This document shows, in pieces, positions 1 to 12,646 of a stretch of 64,000 bases of DNA; position 1 is the stretch's first letter, and each line of letters begins with the position of its first letter. A program made the position numbers and the translations under genes. The stretch is from Sipunculus nudus (Eukaryota > Annelida > Sipuncula > Golfingiida > Sipunculidae). Below the pieces are notes generated by a model. That model was not told the DNA's origin, made no database searches, and worked only from the letters and a program-made list of their open reading frames with translations. The stretch covers positions 15,858,241-15,922,240 of the forward strand of contig CM049318.1 in NCBI GenBank assembly GCA_026874595.1, written 5' to 3'.

Positions 1-669
1 TTTTAATTCTGATCTCTGAAATGATTACGTCTAGACTAATGCTTCTTTTCATTATATATGTAATACATACATAGGAAAAAAGATTACCTGTTAGATTTAA
101 AATATTTCCCATCCATGTCACCTTAACCCTCCAGAATATTTATCAAATCGAGTGTTTAACCCTAAAGTAAAGATGCTACAGACGAACCAGCCATGTAACA
201 ATCTAAGGAAAATACATAAGCCCTCACCAGCTGAAAGAGGTACAATAAGATAATTTGACTTTGATTCATAAGTATGCAAACGTCTGGTCTTAGAGGCGAA
301 TTCACAGCCAAAGTTTTCGAAAGACACATTTTACAAAATGATTAATAAGATGTAACATTATTGTTTGTTAATATAAATAACACTCATAATCTATTAAAAA
401 TACGTTTAAATTACTTATTTTTATAACTTTTTTTTATAATGCGAGTGAATTGTATTGTTATCTCCCACATTGGAGCATGCTTATATGCAGTAGGGGTAAT
501 GGGAGTGGGGGGAGGGGGGAGAGAAAATTGGAAGCCATTATAAAATAGCAGTCATTACAAAACCAAAGATAACAAAATTGAATAAATCCGTGATACATAT
601 ATGACAATTTTTTAAAGGGAATTATGGTAATTTAATTAATTTTGTATTATTGTACTTATATATATATAT
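1..669. other. AT-rich flank, no gene seen
   Basis: This stretch lies 3' of the minus-strand glycosyltransferase-like exon. It has a G-rich patch near 500-520 and short TA runs near 655-680. I see no supported gene, only short open frames with no splice context or recognisable motif. Confidence 0.5.
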
Positions 670-1591
670 TTATATATTTACCGACCTTTGTATCAGTGCT
701 GTTGACTTTTGCTCGACGTTTTTTAACCTTGGCCAAAATTGCTTGTACAGCCTGTACCGCATTCCATATTTCCCAGTGTGTTTCACAGTCACATGTCGTA
801 ACTTTGTGGTTCGGTGTGGTTGATAGATATGTGTGATCCAATCATCTGCAAACCAGCCTCTGTAGATGCGTGGATAGTGTACGCCAAATATCTCTATATG
901 GGTTCGGTGAGTGAAATCATACGTTAAAATTGCTGTATTTCCATAAGTGTGAGTTGGTCCAACCACGCCGACATTAGGTGGGGTATAATTCCCGAGTTTA
1001 TGAATAAAACGCTCTGTCCATCCAGATGACGTGAACAAAGTATCATCATTCACTCGGTACAAATAATCGGCGCCATCAATGTATGCCTCCATACAGGCGT
1101 CGTTCTGTGCCCATGCAGGTTTCCCGGAGTGAGGCAACTTCACCAATTGTAGGGTAATATTCCTTGGATGAGTGCATTTCTTTTGAACCACATCAGTAAA
1201 CGCCTGATTGAACAGACTGTAACCTTTCATTGTGGAAAGAATCGGGTCATCAAAGTCGTAGGCTATGTAAAAATGATAGCTGTAACCCCGGCTAATTGTA
1301 GTGCAAAAGGAAGGTAAAAAAACACTAAATAATTCGGCTCCTTTCATGTGTTTCCTTACAGCATTGAGAATTGTTCCCCTGAAAATAAACCCATGCACAC
1401 TGCGATTGATTTTGGACCCAAACCTGTGTTCTGTTCATATTCAATTTTGTAGTCATTGGCATTTACTGTATGTTTATCATGTGTGTTGAAATAGAGAAGG
1501 CAGTAAGCACCCGTTGAGAAAACTGCAATGAGGAAAAGTATCTTTCTCATTCCAAATTGCAGTAACGCTCTGGCTGCTCGAAAACCGAGGC
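670..1591 (-). CDS. GT-A-like glycosyltransferase, terminal coding exon, frameshifted
   Basis: I read this as the last coding exon of a type II membrane glycosyltransferase-like protein, probably Golgi. A good acceptor (run of T then CAG) sits just before 1591. The frame is open from the acceptor through an internal Met at 1550, followed by a hydrophobic anchor (ILFLIAVFSTGAYCLLYF). Next come a beta-strand-like KSIAVCMG, then LFSVFLPSFCTTI, YHFYIAYDFDDP, and an acidic GADYLYRVNDDT motif typical of the metal/nucleotide-sugar site of GT-A folds. The C-terminal part has GVVGPTHTYGN and GWFADDWITHIY, and the stop is at 670. The reading frame changes near 1380: the first frame gives ...CMGLFS and then stops, while the second frame carries the rest. 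One missing base in a GGGG run would explain this. The exact sugar specificity is unknown. It could be a real gene with an assembly error or a recent pseudogene. Confidence 0.7.
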
Positions 1592-2330
1592 CTGAAAAAA
1601 AAAGAAAATAGTTTCATTATGTCGACTTCTGTAAGCTTAGAAAAACAATGGGTCAGTCAAATAACATATCAAGTTCAATCTTAATTTTGAACTTTTTTTA
1701 AATTTCATATATCAGACTCCAAATGAAAGGAAAGATATGAATCAGTCCTGTTCAATCAACTAATTACATTCACAAATATTTGGTAACTACTTGTGTCTGT
1801 TATTTTCCTGCATGAGTGACAGCTCTCAATAAAATGCATATATTCGATTACAATCCAGTCACATATATCCAACCTTTACTTTAAGTAGCTATCAAACGAT
1901 TTTCAGATAAATTTGTTTAAAATCTAAAGAAAATATAGCAAAGTCAAAGCTATGATGACATGAACCCGGAAGCATAATAAAAGCGGTCTCCAAAGAACTG
2001 AAATATTCCGTTTCTGAATCTAGAGGCCACCTTGAATTCGTTCTCCAACATAAAGCAATATATTACTGCATGGTGTTAAATATTCACGACAAATAACAAC
2101 AAGCATTTATCAACTTCATGTCTTTCTGTAAACTGTTCTAAAGACGTTTTATTTTCAAATAAAAATTTCATTCTGATTGTATCATAACTATATTGTAATC
2201 CCACGTAATGCCACCAGCATGCCATAAATCAATGGAGGATAAAAATACAAAATAAAAGAAACATATAAAAAGTCAGAGTAAAAGTACAGAAGATAACGTT
2301 ATATTTTGAAGTGTCTGCAGGTAGCCTTAC

Positions 2331-2384
2331 CTGATAAACAACGTTGATGGTAATTAGACTCAAAGCCAAACGTCCGCTGAGATA
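2331..2384 (-). other. Candidate optional 54 bp exon
   Basis: On the minus strand this is bounded by an acceptor-like CTCTAAAG and a donor CAG/GTAAGG. It is 54 bp, so its inclusion or skipping keeps the frame between exon 1 (5085) and the exon starting at 1591. In one frame it encodes a hydrophobic stretch (YLSGRLALSLITINVVYQ). The related segment near 15487-15540 ends in the same VVYQ and a GT donor. Assignment to the gene is inference. It could equally be 5' UTR. Confidence 0.35.
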
Positions 2385-4980
2385 CTTTAGAGAAGTTTTA
2401 AGTTTAATTACAGATTGTAGAACCCAAAAGATATCAAGTGTACCGCTAACTTACAGAAAGATAAAGGAGTCACATGACAGATTATAATAAAAAATAACCT
2501 TCTTAAAAATCATTTCGGATATACAATACACAGTTAATATTGCAAATTAAAGTGAAACTAAATTTCATTCTACTTATTTTAATTCCTCATGCAAATATCT
2601 GTAGTGTCAAATTAGAAGCCACTTTTATATTGTACCACTTTTAACGCTTGTCACAGCACCAAATCACAATATCCTACAAACGGCTATTGAAATACATTTG
2701 AGAGCTTTGAGATGGAACATTATCCTTTCTGTAGAAATAAAACACGACAATAAACTCAATTGAAAGAAATAGTTAACCTTTATTGACACATGGCGTTCAT
2801 TTGCTTGGTATCTTTTTCTCAAAAGTATAGCGCAAACAGTTTTGATCAGAATGATCATGAACAGCTTTTAAAGGGGCTGTCTTTATTGTGCTGGAACAAT
2901 GTGCAAAGGACGCATCCCCCACCATCAGATTTGATAATTGTTTTATTGGTGATTATATACTTATACTGAAGCGGCATTATCTTCAAGGTAGCGGTAGAAA
3001 GTAGCCTGCCCCTCTTTGGTTTCAATAAATAGTAGTCATATGGTCACATAACGCCAGTTTAAAATAAAAATCACGTCGCGGTGACTTTGATCAAAATAGA
3101 ATATTCTTAATTAAGTCGGACAATCAAATATACTGATTTAATTATATGTCTTCTTTTCATCATCGAGATTGGGTTATAATAATTTATTAACCGAAAAGAA
3201 AATTGACAAAAATTAATAGAATGAATGCTCAAGTTATAATTCACATGTTCTCCTACCAGTTCCAAGAACCTGCTTTTGACATCAATATCACAACGGTCTT
3301 CATTTTATTTACATACCGATAATATAAATATAATCAGACCGGTCAAACAACTCCATTTCTGTTGAAACATTATTTTTATGTATCATGAATGTTATTTAAT
3401 AGGATCATTTTTAACAAAATGGTAGAAAAATATTGATAATTGAAGAGTACGTTTTAGGTAACAGCTCTGTACACAGCTGTACTTGTTTTTTTGTTTGTAT
3501 AGACAGAGACATAGTGTAGAACCCCTAAGCGTTACTACACATATACAATATTTGCAACATGTAAAAGATTTATACACACATACACGCTAACATGCACATG
3601 CATACTTAATATACATATACATATACATATATATTATCTTATGCACGTCTCATCATTATAGAGAGAATACAGGTCAATTTTTACAAAATAAATTATCTTA
3701 AATTTGACCATACACTCTGCTCTGAATGATTGTAGGGCTCAATATCAAAGTAAGTTTGTAAAAAGGATTTGAATAATATTAGTGAAACACGTTTCTCTTT
3801 GTACCTGTTATTGTTAAAGAAGTACGGTCCCATTAAGAGACAATAATTCAAATGTATGAGCGATATATCATTATACTTTCCAAATAATATGTCAGTTTCT
3901 TGAAGTCTATGTTTACATTGGATATGACATTCCACCATCTGACAAGGTGCTCCCAAAATATTTGTACAGCTCCACATTTATAATATTTGTGTATCATCTG
4001 ACCCTGGATTTTCTAAGCCTCATTATGAAATGTCCCAGCCTTGCATGGTTTGAAGGAGAAGAATCAAGAAAAGAATGCATTCAGATAAGTAGGAAAACTG
4101 TGACAGACAATAAAAGTAAGAATTTGACACATAATAGGATTTCTTTCTAAATAACACTGAGATAACATGGGATGGGCTAAATAACACAGTATATAGCAAA
4201 ATACTACCAGAAATGTATATTTTGCTCTGTAGTTTTTCCTTGTATTAAAATGGTATGTTGTTACCTGAATACGTATATGAAATGTTCAGTCTTTTGTTAT
4301 AAATTGTACGGATTTTGTACTAAACTTACTGAGTCCTTACTTACTTTTAATCCAGTATGTTAATTATTAATGATTATTTGAGATGAACTGCCTCAGTTTC
4401 AGATTATGTGCCATTCATATGCCTTTTATTCAAAATATAGCTTGTAACACCACACACACATTCATGTAAATCCTATAAGCATAATAAATATATCTTATCT
4501 CATCTTTAGGCCAGATCACAGTAGCGTATTTAATTAACAACCTTTACGTTGAAGAGTCAGATAATAGGATTTTTCACGCGTAGGGCCGCCGAAATTTAGA
4601 AAAAAAAGTAAAATCTTAATGTTAGAGCTTAACTAAGCGTTGTGATGAATTGTAAATAAAAAGAAGAAAAACAAAGGAGAAAACCTGCCGTTTACAAGGT
4701 TGAAAGTGGGCGGCAAAAGAATTTGTAGGAACGGCCAAGACATCTGACTAGCTGTCTTTGATTTATTTGATAATATTGTTTCTCTTAGAGAAGAAGCTAT
4801 TTCTAAGGAGGAATATATATGGACAGAAATGAAAAAAAAAATACAATTCACCCACTGTTCCAATTTTTCACGGCCAAAAGAGGAGATAATGAGTAAACAC
4901 TACAACAGCTGCTCAAGACCCTAATGCTAGTTCAGGTGAAGCAAAAGGCACTATGATTATATATGTTTATATATATATAA

Positions 4981-4982
<2 letters not shown>

Positions 4983-5021
<39 letters not shown>

Positions 5022-5043
5022 AACAGAGACAAGGGGGGGGGGG
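4983..5043. repeat. (GA)n microsatellite and G run
   Basis: A GA dinucleotide run is followed closely by a run of G, just 3' (minus strand) of the candidate first exon at 5085-5106. Confidence 0.9.
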
Positions 5044-5084
5044 CGAGTCCTTCCATTCTGGCATAAAGAAACATTTCAACTTAC

Positions 5085-5106
5085 CATGGACTATCAAAGA
5101 CGCCAT
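5085..5106 (-). other. Candidate first coding exon of the glycosyltransferase gene
   Basis: On the minus strand an ATG in good context (AAGATGG) begins ATGGCGTCTTTGATAG and runs 22 bases to a strong donor (CATG/GTAAGT). The reading MASLIVH plus one base is in phase with the acceptor at 1591, where the frame continues as GLGFRAARALLQFGMRK. The duplicate at 17847-17868 keeps the ATG, the 22-base length and a consensus donor while flanking sequence has diverged. That supports a real exon. The link to the exon at 670-1591 is inferred from phase. Confidence 0.5.
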
Positions 5107-8100
5107 CTTGCTTCATAAACCTCCCCTCATGCCTTTATAGTGAACCAACGCCATACATTTGGCAGTTGTACTTGTTCACCCGATTCCCAAAGGTAAAATA
5201 AGTGATCAGCTTTCATGAACCAACAGAGCTTTTTGTACTATTAAAACATATCCCGGATAAAGATAACACGTGATCCACTGGTAAAAAAGCAACAATAAAT
5301 TTCAGATTCACATTCCCTGAGCTTGATATGAATACAAACAGGCAAAATTGTATTTTAAAAAACAAGTTATGTAAAACATTAACTTTTTCAGATAAATGCT
5401 TTTGACCTGAAATGTTTTTATTTTCTAATTGAAAAGCAGGGTTGAATATCGATAGCTAGGAGCCCTTGCTGTTTTTAATCTCCAAGCACCACATCAGTAA
5501 CTAAATCTTTGCTTTAAATTGTCCATGTCCAAGATCCATAACATTTTTCTTTTGGAAAATGTGATATTACTTACATTACAAAATAAAATCATTTGTCGAG
5601 GTGTATGATTTTTGGGTTAGCTCGCACAGTAAAATAAAATTAATCAAGGTCATGGCTATGTATAACAATACTTATTTCCAAGCTAACGTCTCTTTAAAAC
5701 ATAGGATTAAACATACAAGATATGTTTTGTAGGATATTTGGTACCATTATGCAAGTTGACTTCGCTTGACAAAAATATTACCATAATAAAGGCATCTATG
5801 CGAGGGTTAAGGGTTACAGGCTTCTCTTATGCTAATGCACATATTTCTACTGTTCAATTAAACCCTAGAGACTTAAAGCCAATGCAGTATATATAAACGA
5901 CTGAAAGGGACAATTTTCACTCATTTTATTTTCCTGTAGAACAAGATTATGTACTTGTAATATATTATTAATGTCGCTCGCATTTAATTTGTCAAATATA
6001 TGATTTTGGGAACAAACTTTCAAGTTTGATATTCTTTGGTTTTGTTTATGTAGCAGTTGTGGAATACCGCAATCTACAATAGTATTTGTTTTGTATTATA
6101 CTTTAACTTATATATACACCTATCAACACAGATATAAAGTCTACGGATACAGTCTGAAATTTGGTGGGTTGACCTTAAGCCCTCAAACGTTAAAGATTTA
6201 TGGATGCATGGCATAGAATTAAATATTAGAAAATACAAAACCTTTGAAAACAGATATGTATCGTTCAATTTAATATTCTTCAGCTTTTCGGGACCAAGAT
6301 AAATCTTGCCTTTCCCAAAGCGTGCAATGCATGTTAAATTCTATTAAATCCACCCGATAGACTATTTGACTGCGTCGTTCCTTAGATGTGAATAATACAT
6401 ATTGAGTTAAATATATGCTGACACACGACACCAAGAAATTCCATTTTGATACTAACAACAATTGTAAAAGTATACCATGATCAACCCGCAATCAACACAT
6501 TCGCCATCTTATTCTTATATATTATCCTATCATCGTGTATTATTATTTAAAAAGATATGGTCAATCATAGATTTACTGTTAAGGTATTTCTAGGGGTCAT
6601 TTAGGTTATCTGCCTGTTTACAGAAACTAACGTTCATATCGGCGCGTGAACTGATCAAATATTATAAAAGTTAAAGGTAAAACGAAAGGGCCAAAGGTTG
6701 AATAAAAGAGGGATATGTTAAATGATACCTTCCTGGTACTGATGATATATAACATTAGTGTTAATGTATGACATTGGACGTTAAACATTAACTTCTCAAG
6801 AGAAATGATTCATTGAAGAAAATGTCAAACATCTTGTCAAGAGTAATGTTCCATCGTAGAAATTGTTAAAAATTAATTTATCAAGAGAATGATCCATTGT
6901 AGAATGGTTTACAGAATACAGGTATCGGCCCATCATAATTTACCTTATTATTTAAATATTAGGCTTATATGAATAATGTTTTTAATGTAAAAGTCAAATC
7001 ATATATAAAATAATAATTTTATTTTGAGCATGTTGTAATAAAGACTTGCAAAAGATAGTCATGCAGAATTTTTCAGCTATGCAGCCATACAGTCATAAAA
7101 AAATGCAGCCATAAATCCATATAAAGAAAAATGCCTTCAGATAAACTGTTACTTCTGTAACAAAATATAAGCCTAAACAATAAAAATATATATAACAAAC
7201 TGTCATTGTAGTAACAAAACTGGATAATCAACCTAGTTCCTCACCTTGAATAATATAATCTTATATTTTATGAATGTATAACACTTAGCTTCTATATCAT
7301 GTGTTATTTATGTGTATTACTCCTTGTGTCACAGGTGGCTGTTGTGTCAAATCTTTAACGAAAGTCTCCAGACATAATAAACACAATAAATAGCATTTTG
7401 AATATTTGTTTATTGATACATTACTTTTATGTAATCTCTCTCTCTCTTCAGTTCACAATTTTGTAAAGTGTATGTGATACCTAACGTTTATAAAATATTT
7501 CATTTTACTGGTAAATCTGAAAAGAGAGCATAGTTCACAACATGTATATCAAACACCAAATTTTTTCATTCTGAAATTAACCTAAGTAGTGTACGGTAAA
7601 AACTGTAGCACTCTAGGAACTCTAAATCTTATACAAGTGATTGCACGCTCTCTACACGTCTGCGATTCCACACCGAGTGCCCGTGCGCCAAAACAGTTTG
7701 ATAGCAAGCACGGACCTTCAAGGACATCCAGTGTGATACACACATTAATCACGAAGAACAGACGACCCGAATAAGTTTTCTGATTACTTGGTTAAACTGA
7801 TGGGAACTTGGAAAATAAGTTCACTTGAATACAGCTGTAACGAAAGGGAAAATAAAATGATATTATAGTAATTTGGATGTATTATAAAAATAATATTTAA
7901 AAAAACTTAATTATGTTATTGTCAAATAGTGTTCAGTGTGATCTGATGCGATGTCATTCTGATATGAAGTTGAATAATATTGTAAAGCTGCCCTTTAAAT
8001 GTCACTCAATATATTTTACTAAGTTGCCTTAGTCATTTCTCTTTGTCATATGAACTCTGTGACAATGAAAAATGACAGAAAATGACCCAAAAAAGAAAAA

Positions 8101-8935
8101 TTTAAAAATGACGGGAACTATTTGTGAAATCTCTCTTTACCTTTAAATATTCAAAAAACTATATTTATATTTTAACAAAAGAGCGATATGACTCGGTTTT
8201 CCCCGTTATTTTATATAACGGTTTTCCTGTAATTTAAGAGAACTAGCGTTACTCTGTACTGCTACAATTTGAAGATTTGGACGTGGTCAAAAAGAGCGTT
8301 GGCACTTACTAAATAATCTCTCCAAAGTTTCTCACTATTCTCGGAGTCTTTTGTGTCGGATCCTAGCGTCATATCGACCCTCTGTCATTACGACCAGATT
8401 ATTGGCGCCAGAGTGTTTTTACATCCTAGTTTGCTAAACGCATTAAAGGCCTTATGGAGATGCAAATATTTTCGTCATTTCTGACCACGCCATATGGCCT
8501 ACAGGTACACTGTCTTTCAACATAAACTAGACCAATCTTTAGCATTTTTGTGTACTTTCTAATAATACCAAACATGAGCGAGAAAGTTCCGTTTTAACCC
8601 AGCACATTGGTGAACTAAACAAAATTAATAAACACATCCCATATGGGTTGGATAGATCATCAAAATAATATATATTGATATATTGAAGAATGTGTTGATA
8701 TCATTTCTATAACGGAATAAATCATATATATAACACACTTACATTAAATACTTTATATATAATCCTCATTCATAAATGTAGATGGGAATCTCACGAGTAT
8801 TCCTATCGGATCAGCTATAAAAATGTTGACAATATACTAGTGTACTGAAAAGAGTTAATAGAAAGATTTAATATACAAGCAATGCTTCTATCTGCTCAGG
8901 AGAATATGTTTAGAATATCATGGCTGTCCGTTTCG

Positions 8936-9646
8936 TTATGATTCACATCTATTTGGCGTTCTTTTAAACTCTCCGAACTCATCATGCAGCCTCCCAATAT
9001 AGGCAAGTGTTTCAGGGGTATTCTTGGAGAGATTGCCGTCACACTGTATCACATCTTCCTGGTCAGTAGTGTTTCTGTATCCAAATGTTTTCCAAATAAA
9101 ATATCTGTCTGTTAGTTTTGATTTTTCAAGTAAAGTGAGTATGGATTTGCTTAGATGAGATACTTGGAACCATGCAGGTTTTTCACCCCACAATCCCCGA
9201 GGTACGGGACAGTTGCAATGTGTCACATCATCAGGACACACAAGAACGGTTTATCCCGTTCAACAAGTCTGGTGATTATATTATAGGCCCTTTCCGACAG
9301 TCTGGCATCTGCGTCGCGGATCACGAAATAGTCGGTGCTGAGATCATCGGCTACCAGGAGGCGCCACATGCGAGGTGGGATACCGATGGTTGATGGGTTT
9401 ATTTCTCTTACGTCCGCATTTAACCGCACCAGCAGTCGGGTGATCCTAGGTGGCACTGCTAAAGGACTATTGGAAGCGCCAACATAAACCCTGAGCGTCC
9501 ATCCGGGGTACAGAACCGGAAGTAGCTGGGCGTTTCTTATGGCGCCGTACGTATACGTTCTGTTGTTCCCGTACAGTGACATACTTACCACCCTCTTCCC
9601 ATCAGGGGCTACTCTTGACCGGTTTGACTTCTGATACTCGATATAT
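8936..9646 (-). CDS. Second glycosyltransferase-like exon, frameshifted
   Basis: This looks like the terminal exon of a different GT-A-like family. An acceptor (TTTTATTTCAG) precedes 9646 and the frame opens with YIEYQKSNRSRVAPDGKRVV. It continues with SMSLYGNNRTYTYGAIRNAQ, LLPVLYPGWTLRVYVG, IPPRMWRLLVADDLSTDYFV and IRDADARL, where DADAR is a DxD-type metal-binding site. Near 9240 the first frame ends (FLCVLMM, stop). The neighbouring frame supplies the expected continuation (PDDVTHCNCPVPRGLWGEKP) and runs to a stop at 8936. A one-base deletion fits. The C-terminal segment (ETLAYIGRLHDEFGEF) also looks like genuine protein. The first codon is split, so at least one upstream exon must exist at higher coordinates. 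I could not identify it. Pseudogene or sequence error are both possible. Confidence 0.7.
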
Positions 9647-11603
9647 CTGAAATAAAAATGAAAGAGTACAGTTTATCTCCATTGTACATTGTTCATACAA
9701 TTCCTCCATTAATTTAATAGCTAAATTCTAAATTTACTGATCTTGAAAATCTATATTTTTATAATTAAATGTACATGGTTTTAAATAGTTGTTGATTGAA
9801 AAGCTAGACGAACAACTCAACAGATGAAAGGAGAGTTATCCATGGAACAAAAAAAAACAAAAAAAACAAACAAACAATTATGCAAATACATATTGGTATA
9901 TTATGTTATTTTTATATTCTAAAGTTTGAGAAAAATAACAAAAAAAAAAAAAAGACAAGAATGAAAAGCAGGAACTCTTTAAGCTGCAAGTGCAAACTAA
10001 ATGGATTCGCCTTCGACAATTTGTGTTTTTATTCAACAGTAAACATTTCTCAGATCAGATACGTGATTCTTTACTATAGTCTGTTTCATCCCTTCACGCC
10101 AACCGGTTTTTTTTTGTTTTGCTATGAAAATTTATTAGTTATATTTTAATTGAAAGAAATATAGTGTAGGTAGAGAATTAAAGGGCCAATTTTCAACATG
10201 GTAAAACATACTTACCTTGAATCTTGTTTAAGAAACATAATTATTTTAAATATGAGAAATCAGTCTACATTTTACAACATATCAGCCACACTTATGGCAG
10301 TATATAAAAAAATACAACCAGCTAAAACACTGATGGCTACCTCTATACTAAAGAGTCGAGCAGACGGACCCTATCTTCATCTTATTATAAACGAAATTGC
10401 AATCAGGTTATCAAAGATATGATTTACAGTTTTGAATCGTTGGCTGCAATGTCTGTCAGATAATTGTTTTACAATTGGACTCAATCGGTTTGACTTGCAT
10501 CCACTTTTAAATCTAGTTTATCTTAAAGTATTTACAACAAGTGGTGCGTGGTTTAGGCTTGCGTATATGGTACCATGACATGAATATAGCGCTTTTTGTA
10601 TGTATGTTGCCGTAGCAGGAATAAATTTGCTTGCCTGCATGGCGTCAAAAGTTCATTTTGTTTGTTTTGAGTTGCAAGTTCGGGCAAGTACATCTGTTTG
10701 TTGCCAGGGAGTAGGGTTTTGTTTGTTTCATGATTGTCCATGTTATATTATGGAGCACGTTGCTCTCTTTGAATTTCCAGATTTATTTACTGAGTTATGT
10801 GCTTAGTTTACTGGCTGCTTTCTTAATAAGGTATTATTATCATTGAATTGAGTATTAAAAGAGTCCTATATCAGCCGGCGTATGTCTGGTTTGTTTTTTA
10901 TCTTCGGTGGTGACTGTCGCCTGGTATACCACTGATTATGTCAGGCCATTTTGCCGGTATAGGGCAATCCGCGGGATTTCTGCAGTGTCATCCTCTTGGT
11001 TTGGAAAAAAAGTATTTATTAAATGCCTCATCAATTAAAGAGTGCAACACGCTCTGCGCTTCAATACTAATTTGAAACAAAACATCAAGCAAGAGTTTAA
11101 TCCATTCTATGTAATATATAGAAATGCTGTGGTCAGCCAATTAGCACTCTGCCGTCCGTTTTCCCAAATATGATGACAATGTACATATATATATTTATGT
11201 GTATTTTATATCATATGTGTATTTTATATCATATGTGTATACTACTGAGATGTTCACTGTATCCAGGACCCTATTAAATATCAACTACTATGTTAATTGG
11301 ACATCCCGGTAAAATTAATTTGTATTAGATATATACATTAAATAAACAACAAACCACTTTGCACTGTTATGTTCCAGTATCGCACTTGTACCATGACCAA
11401 TCCTAATGTGCCCCAAAGGACAATAGGATCAGTGTCAGTTTTTCACATGCTTCCCCGATACGCACAAAGCATAATCTCGTAATCTCGTAAAGTCTCGGTT
11501 TTTCAAACCACGCCGTTAGCTTCATTCTAACCACTTTCACCTGATGATCGGGTCGCATCCCGTGAACCGACTTTTGTGAATTTACAGTGTTGAGTTTCTC
11601 CAG

Positions 11604-11607
<4 letters not shown>
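9647..11607. other. Intergenic, no gene recognised
   Basis: AT-rich DNA with A-rich runs near 9850-9960 and a short TA run near 11185. Small open frames near 10.2 and 10.6 kb lack splice signals or recognisable motifs. I see nothing else. Confidence 0.4.
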
Positions 11608-11673
<66 letters not shown>

Positions 11674-11731
11674 TGAAACCTCGATGTGTCGAAGTCGAAG
11701 GGACCCTCAGAAAACTTCGACACACTGAAGA

Positions 11732-11770
<39 letters not shown>
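11608..11770. repeat. TA microsatellites flanking a pogo-like inverted-repeat fragment
   Basis: Two long TA runs (11608-11670 and 11737-11770) bracket a unit that begins CAGTGAAACCTCG. It contains the perfect 10-base inverted pair TGTGTCGAAG / CTTCGACACA. The start resembles Tigger/pogo-type terminal inverted repeats, which begin CAGTNGAACCTCG and target TA. Only a short remnant is present. Confidence 0.55.
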
Positions 11771-11775
<5 letters not shown>

Positions 11776-11827
11776 TGTTACGGAACCTAATAACAACAGA
11801 TCACTTAGTCGTGACAAGCATAAACCT

Positions 11828-12646
11828 TGTTACGGATATATATATAAATCATATTTTGTAACACTAGGCAGCATGAAATGTCTACTGGAATGAATAAAGA
11901 AGTCAGTGTTTTTTTGTTAACAAATAAGTTAAATTTATTTTTAAAACAACCTTAACATTACAATACACTAAATCAATACAATTACAAAGTATAACAACAG
12001 TACAACAGCAATCAATACAATTACACAGTATAATAAATAAAGTGTACGTTACCTGGATACACCCACTGTCACAGCAACAACATGTCCTTTAAAACGTATA
12101 ATCCAGATGAACAGTTTACATAAATCTTCTCTGAGAATTATAGTTCAATTCAATCACAAAATCAATCTGTTGTTATCCAAAAGTGAAGTTCCTGTAATAA
12201 TCCCGAAGCAAACTGGAGACAAGCCGCAATAAATCTGCATAGAGTTCGTAGAATCCCTGACACTACTACAGTTATCGGATAGGTCCAAAACTGACTCACA
12301 CTCTTCTATGTCCGCTAGATTATTTCTCTCCCCCCCCCCTCCTGGCTCTAAAACACAGCCCCTATTTAAACCTTTTCATCCGAAAATTCTGGAAACGTCT
12401 ATTTCACGAAAAACCGAAAGAACCAAACAATACATAATACACACTCCCAAAGAACAACACATGACACGCGCTCATAGAGCGCGACCAGCCCAGAAAGTTC
12501 CAGATTAGCATGAGCCTGTGTTTCTACACGTCAGACCCCACACGAAGGCCGGCCCGGCTCGCGCGTCTCCCATGGCAATGGACAATCCTAGAGCTACACA
12601 GACACATGTAAGACTGCTGCACACAATAAAGAAGACATCTGTAACA
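11828..12646. mobile_element. Possible solo LTR, about 0.8 kb
   Basis: The segment starts TGTTACGG and ends CTGTAACA, the TG...CA ends typical of Ty3-type LTRs. It has a GC-rich patch near 12540-12570 unlike its surroundings, and a TTTAAATAGGGG stretch on the minus strand that could act as a core promoter. A second TGTTACGG lies at 11776, so the left boundary is uncertain. I could not find a clear target-site duplication, and no internal coding region is present. Orientation is unresolved. Confidence 0.35.

Larger units (their letters stand above)
1900..8620. repeat. Segmental duplication, copy 1 (partner 14990-21620)
   Basis: Collinear matching stretches link this block to 15.0-21.6 kb. Anchors are near 1980/15100, 2331/15487, 3030/17120, 4745/17345, 5085/17847, 6640/19405 and 8460/21395. 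The offset of about 12.6-14.1 kb varies because of indels. The block contains two candidate 5' exons of the minus-strand glycosyltransferase gene and otherwise AT-rich non-coding DNA. I saw no further recognisable gene in 5.1-8.9 kb. Divergence is clearly visible by eye, so the duplication is not recent. Confidence 0.75.

Noticed and set aside
118-327. 69-codon minus-strand open frame
   Set aside because: No recognisable motif, splice context or duplicate to support it.
1380-1424. A 45-base GT...AG intron as the explanation for the frame change in the first glycosyltransferase exon
   Set aside because: Its length is a multiple of three, so splicing it leaves the stop in place, and it would remove the conserved-looking KSIAVCMG strand.
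7600-7775. Hydrophobic minus-strand stretch (GRLFFVINVCITLDVL) as an extra glycosyltransferase exon
   Set aside because: No convincing donor, not conserved at the expected place in the 15-21.6 kb copy, and it lies on the wrong side of the second glycosyltransferase exon.
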